Below the pieces are notes generated by a model. It was not told the DNA's origin, searched no databases, and worked only from the letters and a program-made list of their open reading frames with translations. A stretch of 11,139 nt of DNA from an uncultured Caulobacteraceae bacterium (lineage in GTDB: Bacteria > Pseudomonadota > Alphaproteobacteria > Caulobacterales > Caulobacteraceae), in the NCBI GenBank assembly GCA_937952995.1, contig CALFYB010000357.1:1-11139 (forward strand), read 5' to 3'. Both the position numbers and the translations under genes were made by a program. Numbering within the stretch: the stretch's first letter is position 1; each line of letters opens with the position of its first letter. Positions 6,347 through 11,139 of this stretch are shown here, piece by piece.

Positions 6347-7027
6347 ATGAGGTCTTTCGATGTGGTGGGGGGCGTGAAAGCGCCCCCTTTTCATTGGCCC
6401 GACCCGTCGCAAATCGCCCAAGCCCGCATAGCGCTTGCCGCGATGGATCCTGCCATGGCGCGGATCAATGATCGGGTCACAGAGTTTGAATGGCCCAGAA
6501 GGCCCGGTGGCTTCACCGGTCTGGTCAAGATGGTGGTCGGTCAGCAGGTGTCGGTAGCCGCAGCCGACTCGATCTGGAAGCGGTTCGAAACCGGCATGGG
6601 CCAGATCACCCCGAGCCGTATCTTGGCCAGCGATGAGGACCATCTGCGCAGCTTTGGCCTGTCACGGCCCAAGGCCCGCTATGCCAAAGAAATTGCCCTA
6701 GCCCAGATCAGCGGGGCCATTGATTTCGAACAGTTGGACCGGTTCGATAGTGATGCGGCCATGAGGGCCCTGACCGCGATCAAAGGCGTTGGTCACTGGA
6801 CGGCAGCCACCTTCTTGATGTTCAGCCACGGGCACTGCGATCTGTTCCCGGCCGGTGACGTGATCTTGCAGGAGGCGGTGCGCCTCGTCGATGGGGCCGA
6901 CAAAAGAGCCACCGAAAAGCAGATTCATCTGCGGGCCGAGGCTTGGCGACCCTATCGCGGTATCGCGGCGATGGTTTTATGGCGTTTTCACAGCCAAGTG
7001 CGCCGCGGTGACGTGGTTATGGATTGA
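6347..7027 (+). CDS. DNA-3-methyladenine glycosylase II family protein (AlkA-like, HhH-GPD)
   Basis: A 226-aa base-excision repair glycosylase of the AlkA group, which removes alkylated purines from DNA by cutting the N-glycosidic bond. GFTGLVKMVVGQQVSVAAA marks the conserved N-terminal helix of the HhH-GPD fold. The helix-hairpin-helix is LTAIKGVGHWTA, and the catalytic aspartate is in FPAGDVILQ (D171 counting from ATG 6347). There is no Fe-S cluster Cys loop, which fits AlkA rather than endonuclease III. It lacks the extra N-terminal domain of E. coli AlkA and matches the short bacterial form. Start choice is uncertain: TTG 6338 would add 3 residues, and GTG 6374, with a GGGGG stretch before it, would remove 9. 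The HNH endonuclease gene follows after 160 bp. Confidence 0.9.
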   Translation: MRSFDVVGGVKAPPFHWPDPSQIAQARIALAAMDPAMARINDRVTEFEWPRRPGGFTGLVKMVVGQQVSVAAADSIWKRFETGMGQITPSRILASDEDHLRSFGLSRPKARYAKEIALAQISGAIDFEQLDRFDSDAAMRALTAIKGVGHWTAATFLMFSHGHCDLFPAGDVILQEAVRLVDGADKRATEKQIHLRAEAWRPYRGIAAMVLWRFHSQVRRGDVVMD

Positions 7028-7187
7028 CGGCGCGCTGAGTCGGGTCCGTCATAGACCTGTCGTCAAATCAGCGTTCACTCTGACTGATACGCTGACATCC
7101 GGTGAGGAGATCCGTCTTCAGATCCATCCCGCTTTTCATTTTTGCCCTGATCACTGGGTCTTTTGGCTGTGGCCGGGAGATTGGCTG

Positions 7188-7748
7188 ATGCAGGCTGTCA
7201 AATCCCTATCCTCGGGCTATCCGGCGTTGGTGCTTAATGCCGACTTCCGGCCGTTATCTTACTATCCGCTATCGCTTTGGCCTTGGCAGGAGGTGATCAA
7301 GGCGGTGTTTCTAGATCGGGTCGATGTGGTCTCGACCTATGATCAGATCGTCAGGTCCCCGACCTTTGAGATGGCTCTGCCCAGCGTCATCGCCCTGAAG
7401 CAATATGTGCCGCAGGACCGCCCGCCGGTCTTCACCCGCTTCAACCTCTTTTTGCGTGACAGCTTTTCCTGCCAATATTGCGGCTCTGGCGAGGACCTGA
7501 CCTTCGACCATGTGCAGCCGAGGTCTAGAGGCGGCAAGACCAGTTGGGACAATATCGTCACCGCCTGCTCGCCCTGTAACCTGTTTAAGGGTGGCCGCAC
7601 CCCGCGCGAGGCGGGCATGGTTCCGGCCCGCAATCCTCGTCGGCCAACCCAGTATGAGTTGCAAGATCGGGGTCGACGTTTCCCGCCCGGCCACCTGCAC
7701 GAGAGCTGGCTGGACTATCTCTATTGGGATATCGAATTGGAGGCCTAG
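7188..7748 (+). CDS. HNH endonuclease family protein
   Basis: A 186-aa protein with one HNH (beta-beta-alpha-metal) nuclease domain in the middle. Paired cysteines CQYC (95-98) and CSPC (127-130) form a structural zinc site. The nuclease motif reads FDHVQPRSRGG (D107, H108), WDN (N122) and CNLFKGGRTPR (N131, K134). The N-terminal 80 residues (YPALVLNADFRPLSYYPLSLWPW) are typical of a widespread alphaproteobacterial HNH family whose cellular role is not established. ATG 7188 is chosen because GGGAGA lies 7 nt upstream and family homology starts right there; the reading frame is open further upstream without homology. The 160 bp before it shows no convincing feature. It converges with the Nudix gene, with 6 bp between stops. 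Confidence 0.88.
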   Translation: MQAVKSLSSGYPALVLNADFRPLSYYPLSLWPWQEVIKAVFLDRVDVVSTYDQIVRSPTFEMALPSVIALKQYVPQDRPPVFTRFNLFLRDSFSCQYCGSGEDLTFDHVQPRSRGGKTSWDNIVTACSPCNLFKGGRTPREAGMVPARNPRRPTQYELQDRGRRFPPGHLHESWLDYLYWDIELEA

Positions 7749-7754
7749 GCCCGC

Positions 7755-8228
7755 CTAGTTCACAGGCTTGAACTTGCCGATCAGCGCCTTGAGGGTTTCT
7801 TCTTCGACGGCTTCGGCGGCGGCGTTCAGGCTGAACCACTGGCGGGTGCGCTGTTCACGCTCAGGCCACTGCGCCAGTTCAACCTCCACCAACATCGGAT
7901 AGACCTCAACCGTGCAGGTGATGACATCGCCGTCGGATAGCCGCTTATCGTAGTTATAGGTGCCGATGGCTGTTTTGGAGATGGTGCCCTTTACGCCGGC
8001 CTCTTCGAAAGCTTCCAAGGCGGCTGCAGCGTGGGGCTCGCGGCCCTTCATCGGCCAGCCCTTTGGAATGACCCAGCGCCCTGTTTCGCGAGATGAGACC
8101 AGTAGGACTTCAAGTTCGGGAGCAGTCCGATAGGCCAAGGTCGCATATTGCCTGCGGGCCCGCCGCTTTTTGGCGAGGGCCTTGGGCTTTGGCGACTGCG
8201 CCGGGGGTTGATTGGTCAAGTTCGTCAT
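7755..8228 (-). CDS. NUDIX hydrolase (DIPP-like)
   Basis: A 157-aa Nudix protein resembling the bacterial group related to diphosphoinositol-polyphosphate phosphohydrolases, which hydrolyse nucleoside diphosphates linked to another moiety. After a very basic start (KPKALAKKRRARRQ, 14-27) comes the core strand YATLAYR, then WVIPKGWPMKGREPHAAAALEAFEEAG, the group's version of the Nudix box (up to V79). The metal-binding glutamates E72, E75 and E76 are present. However, the usual Arg of the REUXEE core is Leu71, and the first Glu position holds Arg63. The substrate is unknown and it is likely cytoplasmic. ATG 8228 has AGG 6 nt upstream. The basic tail could bind RNA or polyphosphate, but this is only speculation. 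Confidence 0.87.
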   Translation of the reverse strand: MTNLTNQPPAQSPKPKALAKKRRARRQYATLAYRTAPELEVLLVSSRETGRWVIPKGWPMKGREPHAAAALEAFEEAGVKGTISKTAIGTYNYDKRLSDGDVITCTVEVYPMLVEVELAQWPEREQRTRQWFSLNAAAEAVEEETLKALIGKFKPVN

Positions 8229-8448
8229 ATCTGCCTAGAGCTTGCCCGACTTTAGATCCGAAACTTTTGATCAAATCGGGTGGCGTCAATACGCTGATTT
8301 TTCGTCCGGACACAGACTTTTTTATCGGGGCGTGGGTCCTTCAAAAACTACGAAGCAAAGCGGAATAGAATTTGCCTCCTTGAGTAGTTTATGATTCTCT
8401 GTAATTGCGTCGTTCAGTGGGGCGTTCGCGTTGGATAAGAGGGTGGAA
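8229..8448. other. Intergenic region, nothing definite
   Basis: The 220 bp between the divergent Nudix gene and the 53-aa ORF is more AT-rich than its surroundings. A weak promoter-like pair for the plus strand is TTGAGT (8380-8385) and TAATTG (8402-8407), 16 bp apart. No RNA gene, clear dyad or ORF with a ribosome site was found. Confidence 0.35.
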
Positions 8449-8610
8449 ATGGCTACGGGCCGACTGATGATATTGGTCACAGTCTTTTGCGTCTTTGCCG
8501 CTGTTTCGTTCTGGTCTGTCCTCTATGTCGCCGCGCCGCAGAGGTCAGAACCGGGGAGCAGTCGCCCCGCTTCGGACCCCATTTTGCGGACCTCGGCCCC
8601 ACTTTCTTAG
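8449..8610 (+). CDS. 53-aa single-pass membrane protein, hypothetical
   Basis: A 53-codon ORF with ATG at 8449 and a purine-rich ribosome site (AGAGGGTGG) 2 to 5 nt upstream. The protein begins MATGRLM; then residues 7-29 form a strongly hydrophobic segment (MILVTVFCVFAAVSFWSVLYVAA), followed by a polar, Pro/Ser/Arg-rich tail of about 24 residues. It looks like a small inner-membrane protein with a short hydrophilic tail, or an uncleaved signal anchor. I do not recognise a family. In-frame GTG 8443 and TTG 8431 are alternative starts. It stops 22 bp before the end of the convergent receptor gene. Hydrophobic segment, ribosome site and fit between neighbours support it, but coding status is not proven. 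Confidence 0.5.
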   Translation: MATGRLMILVTVFCVFAAVSFWSVLYVAAPQRSEPGSSRPASDPILRTSAPLS

Positions 8611-8632
8611 GCGGCGGGGCTCACGGGTCGGC

Positions 8633-10738
8633 CTAGAAGGTCAGGGCAGATCCAATCCGCAATGATCGTCCTGGCATGGGTGCCACGTCCTTCAAGAACG
8701 AGACATGCTCGCGTGCCGTTTCATTGGTGAGGTTGTGAGCGTCGAGAAACAGCCGCCAAGACTTGCCTGCAACAGGCTTCCAGTGCGCCGTCACATTGAC
8801 CAGATTGTAGCTATCGGTTGGCAGTTCGAGCGCGGCCAAGTGTCGGTCTGCCGCACCGACATGGCGCACTTCTAGCTCTGCACTATAGGCCGATGTTTGC
8901 CAGCTGACCTTGCTGGTGATCGAATAGGGCGGGATGCGGGCTGGGGGACCTGCGTCAGTATCGCCGCGCACAAGGTCCGAGCCAAGATCAAGGGTCAAGC
9001 TTCGGTCACCCTCGGTCCAGAGTTCGTAGCTGGCGTCGAGCTCAAAGCCATAGAAATCAGCCCCCGTCTGGGTGAAGCGAAAGACCGGCAGGTCGTTCTG
9101 GACCTGACCGGTGGGGTTCTCTTCGATGAAGCCGTTATAGTGTGCGCGATAGAGGTGGCCCTCAATTTGGGCGCGGTCGGTGCTGTAGCGAACCGTGGCT
9201 TCAATCGAGGTGACGATCTCGGACTTGAAGCTTGGATTGCCGATTTCATAGGTGCTGGTCCCGCCATGTGGCCCATCGGCAAAGAGCTCGACCTCGGACG
9301 GTGCGCGGCCATTGCGGGCTAAGGATAGGGCGTAGAAAAGCTGATCGTTCGGCTTCCAGAATAGACCTGCGGACGCAGAGACATTGGTGAAGCTTTGTGA
9401 CGGCTTGGTCTTGGACCAGTTCAGGCCACCCGAGGAGCCTGCATCGCTGGTCAGCCGTCCCGAAAGGTCTGCTGTGAGTTTGCGCTGGTCTAGGCGCGCG
9501 CCCAAATCAACGCCCCAGACCTGGTGATCAAAGCGCTGAAGGGTGAAGAGGCCGAGCTCAGACACCTCAACGGACGGCACGAATGCCTCGTCACCAATGG
9601 CTTGGAAATCTCGCTTCAACGTTTGAAGACCGATCGCTCCCTTGTGACCCTCATGCTCGCGATGCACCAGTTCGAACCGAGCTTCTGTCCCCTTGGACAA
9701 AAAGCGCGTGCCAACCGCGCCATCATTGATGGCGATTTCCGCATGTTGATAGTCGGCATGGCCGATGGAGAATTGGATCTTACTGAAGGTCTCTAGGTCA
9801 AGCGCGCGTTCGCCGCGAACATCCAGACGGGTCTGCTTCATATGCAGTTCCACCGGACCTTCGGCGGCCGGATCGATCGGTGCGGTGATCTGGCGGTAGG
9901 GCACCCCATAGGTCGTGTCTGTGCGCTTGACCGAGGCCCCGATATAACCGCGCTCGCCAATATAGGAGGCCCCCGCGCCATAGGCGTCCAGTTCAACGCT
10001 GCTGTTTAGGATTTTGCGGTCAGGAGCGGCGGTCAGGCCGTCCTGTTTGGCCAGGCGCGCCGAGATGGGGTTGGATGGCACCTCATAGTCGCTGGAGCGG
10101 CGGGTCACCATATCGGCCACGACCACCAGGGGGCCTGTACCGGTCTTGATCGACCCAGAGACTGAACGTCCTTCATTGCCCGTTTCGTAGGAGCCCGATA
10201 GGCGGCCTTCAATCGCAGACTGTGGCTTGGTGCTGGGAACCCGGTCGTCGATAATATTGACCACCCCGCCAATGCCCGAACCGCCATAGGCCAAGGTCGA
10301 GGGTCCGCGAAGTACCTCGATACGCATGGCTTCGCCCGGATCAGAGGCGACGGCGTGGTCAGGCGAGACCGAGCTGGCATCCACCAGGCCCACGCCATTT
10401 TGCAAGATCATCACCCGAGGGCCAGACAGGCCGCGAATGACCGGGCGGCTGGCCCCGGGACCGAAGAAGGTTGAGCGCACGCCGGACAGGCCGTTAAGAA
10501 CGTCACCCAACCCCGCCGGAACCGCCAGATCCAGATCGGCACGGCTGATCACATTCACGCTGGTGGTGAGGGTTTCGAGCGATACCGCATAGGGCGCTGC
10601 CGTAATGATCAACTCGGGCGTAGACGAACTGGTGTTATCCTGCGTCGCCGGGTTTGCGGCTTCGGCCAGGGCGTGGACGGGAGCAAGGCAAAGCAGCCCG
10701 ACGGTCGTCAGCAAAAGGCGTTTGAAGGTCGCGCTCAT
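8633..10738 (-). CDS. TonB-dependent outer-membrane receptor, ZnuD-like (probable zinc uptake)
   Basis: A 701-aa receptor, counting from ATG 10738, which has GGAG about 8 nt upstream; a longer TTG start at 10768 would place 10 residues before the signal peptide. Parts in order: Sec signal peptide (1-25, cut after HALA), TonB-box-like PELIITAAP (41-49), plug domain (about 50-165), 22-strand barrel, and a terminal Phe as in outer-membrane barrels. The plug carries PVIRGLSGPRVMILQNG (99-115), SPDHA (125-129) and IEVLRGPSTLAYGGSGIGG, a pattern seen in ZnuD zinc receptors. It would import a metal across the outer membrane using TonB energy. The usual His-rich loop after YGVP is missing; the only His cluster is HREHEGH further on. 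A Zur-like palindrome lies 31 bp upstream. Zinc as substrate is an inference. Confidence 0.88.
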   Translation of the reverse strand: MSATFKRLLLTTVGLLCLAPVHALAEAANPATQDNTSSSTPELIITAAPYAVSLETLTTSVNVISRADLDLAVPAGLGDVLNGLSGVRSTFFGPGASRPVIRGLSGPRVMILQNGVGLVDASSVSPDHAVASDPGEAMRIEVLRGPSTLAYGGSGIGGVVNIIDDRVPSTKPQSAIEGRLSGSYETGNEGRSVSGSIKTGTGPLVVVADMVTRRSSDYEVPSNPISARLAKQDGLTAAPDRKILNSSVELDAYGAGASYIGERGYIGASVKRTDTTYGVPYRQITAPIDPAAEGPVELHMKQTRLDVRGERALDLETFSKIQFSIGHADYQHAEIAINDGAVGTRFLSKGTEARFELVHREHEGHKGAIGLQTLKRDFQAIGDEAFVPSVEVSELGLFTLQRFDHQVWGVDLGARLDQRKLTADLSGRLTSDAGSSGGLNWSKTKPSQSFTNVSASAGLFWKPNDQLFYALSLARNGRAPSEVELFADGPHGGTSTYEIGNPSFKSEIVTSIEATVRYSTDRAQIEGHLYRAHYNGFIEENPTGQVQNDLPVFRFTQTGADFYGFELDASYELWTEGDRSLTLDLGSDLVRGDTDAGPPARIPPYSITSKVSWQTSAYSAELEVRHVGAADRHLAALELPTDSYNLVNVTAHWKPVAGKSWRLFLDAHNLTNETAREHVSFLKDVAPMPGRSLRIGSALTF

Positions 10739-10769
10739 GGTCCGGACTCCGAGAAGGTGAAGGCCCAAT

Positions 10770-10783
10770 TATGTTATAACATA
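10770..10783. promoter_or_regulatory. Putative Zur operator overlapping divergent -10 elements
   Basis: TATGTTATAACATA is a perfect 14-bp palindrome. Its core ATGTTATAACAT matches the known style of proteobacterial Zur (zinc uptake regulator) boxes. The central GTTATAAC reads the same on both strands and matches the Caulobacter -10 consensus GCTANAWC at 7 of 8 positions in either direction. It lies 31 bp before the receptor start and 36 bp before the Cys-microprotein start. Zinc-loaded repressor here would shut both transcripts. Family of the binding protein is inferred from motif and from the ZnuD-like gene. Confidence 0.65.
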
Positions 10784-10819
10784 TCATTTGCCAAGGCCGT
10801 TCCAGCGAGACCGCGACAG

Positions 10820-10894
10820 ATGACGCAAGATTGTGTTGAGTGCCCCTATATCCAGCAGTGGAACTGCGAAAAGGTGCCCCAGGATAGGGCGTGA
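10820..10894 (+). CDS. 24-aa three-cysteine microprotein, tentative
   Basis: A 24-codon ORF (ATG 10820, TGA 10892-10894). The peptide has C5-x2-C8 and C16 within MTQDCVECPYIQQWNCEKVP, plus acidic and basic residues and no signal peptide. It could bind a metal such as zinc through the CxxC and third Cys, or work as a leader peptide. Its ribosome site is weak (GCGAGA upstream). It begins just beyond the Zur-like palindrome and ends 13 bp before the exported SRPBCC protein, so it would be the first gene of that transcript. I know of no named family; the ORF is short enough to occur by chance, so confidence is modest. Confidence 0.35.
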   Translation: MTQDCVECPYIQQWNCEKVPQDRA

Positions 10895-10907
10895 GAAGTG
10901 AGGCCTG

Positions 10908-11139
10908 ATGCGTAGACCGGACCCAACTCAGAGGCTGCTGGACCTGGCGACCCCCATGGCTGTGGTCTTCATCGCCCTACTGGCGGGGTCAGGTCCGGCT
11001 TGTGCGGGGACGGTCGTCGCCTCAGCGGACCGTGACGATCTTCAGGTCTCAAACCTGGTCGATCCTTTGGACCATAGCCCGGGAATCCGCGCAGAGATGG
11101 AAATCCAGGCTCCCCCGGCGACGGTTTGGGCGGTGCTGG
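10908..11139 (+). CDS. Exported SRPBCC-fold protein (N-terminal part, cut by window edge)
   Basis: The first 77 residues of a gene that runs off the right end. ATG 10908 has AGTGAGG 5 nt upstream. Residues 2-33 look like a Sec signal peptide: Arg residues at 2, 3 and 9, a hydrophobic run AVVFIALLAG (18-27), and a cut near ACA (31-33). Another ATG at 10956 (M17) would shorten the n-region. The mature end holds EMEIQAPPATVWAVL (63-77), the opening strand of START/polyketide-cyclase-like (SRPBCC) domains, which enclose hydrophobic ligands such as lipids. The ligand is not visible. It lies 13 bp after the Cys microprotein and shares its upstream region with the receptor gene, so it may be zinc-regulated. 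Confidence 0.7.
   Translation, partial: MRRPDPTQRLLDLATPMAVVFIALLAGSGPACAGTVVASADRDDLQVSNLVDPLDHSPGIRAEMEIQAPPATVWAVL

Noticed and set aside
6891..7187. Upstream extension of the HNH endonuclease frame
   Set aside because: It overlaps the end of the AlkA-like gene, has no homology-like sequence, and ATG 7188 has a well-placed ribosome site at the family's usual start.
8110..8313. 67-codon minus-strand frame overlapping the Nudix start
   Set aside because: Most of it is an out-of-frame reading of the Nudix N-terminal region; no recognisable features.
8596..8620. GCCCC/GGGGC inverted repeat between the 53-aa ORF and the receptor gene
   Set aside because: Only 5-bp arms with a 15-nt loop in GC-rich DNA and no T-run; likely chance.
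1..11139. Mobile element, CRISPR, tRNA or phage/defence system
   Set aside because: No transposase, integrase, terminal repeats, spaced direct repeats, tRNA-like folds or defence-type domains were seen; the HNH protein belongs to a widespread chromosomal family and stands alone.

Overview
The window is chromosomal, moderately GC-rich DNA from an alphaproteobacterium, most likely of the order Caulobacterales. The evidence is a class I lysyl-tRNA synthetase, a UrcA-family secreted protein, a TonB-dependent receptor, and -10-like elements that resemble the Caulobacter consensus GCTANAWC. The genus cannot be fixed from the sequence. I see no tRNA, rRNA, CRISPR array, insertion sequence, integrase or toxin-antitoxin pair. 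The region looks like ordinary core and housekeeping DNA with several small-protein and regulatory details.

Left part (1-2816): the start of an N-acyl-D-amino-acid-deacylase-like amidohydrolase runs off the left edge, downstream of a renalase-like FAD oxidoreductase on the same (minus) strand. A short AT-rich island follows, carrying a UrcA-family secreted protein on the plus strand. That gene converges with a histone-deacetylase-superfamily hydrolase, and a 12-bp stem-loop lies at their junction.

Middle (2908-7748): lysK (class I LysRS) converges with gluQ (glutamyl-Q tRNA(Asp) synthetase). gluQ follows a TetR/AcrR regulator with a 5-bp gap, so the two probably form an operon. Divergent from tetR is a 35-aa membrane microprotein, whose putative promoter contains a 19-bp TetR-operator-like dyad. 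Next come an AlkA-type DNA glycosylase and an HNH endonuclease on the plus strand. The HNH gene converges with a Nudix hydrolase.

Right part (8229-11139): an intergenic stretch leads to an unlisted 53-aa single-pass membrane protein. It converges with a large ZnuD-like TonB-dependent receptor. The receptor's upstream region holds a perfect 14-bp palindrome that looks like a Zur (zinc uptake regulator) box. On its other side is a divergent unit: a 24-aa three-cysteine microprotein and the start of an exported SRPBCC-fold protein that runs off the right edge. The most interesting hypothesis is that this is a zinc-responsive divergon, pairing an outer-membrane metal receptor with a Cys microprotein and a periplasmic lipid/hydrophobic-ligand-fold protein.
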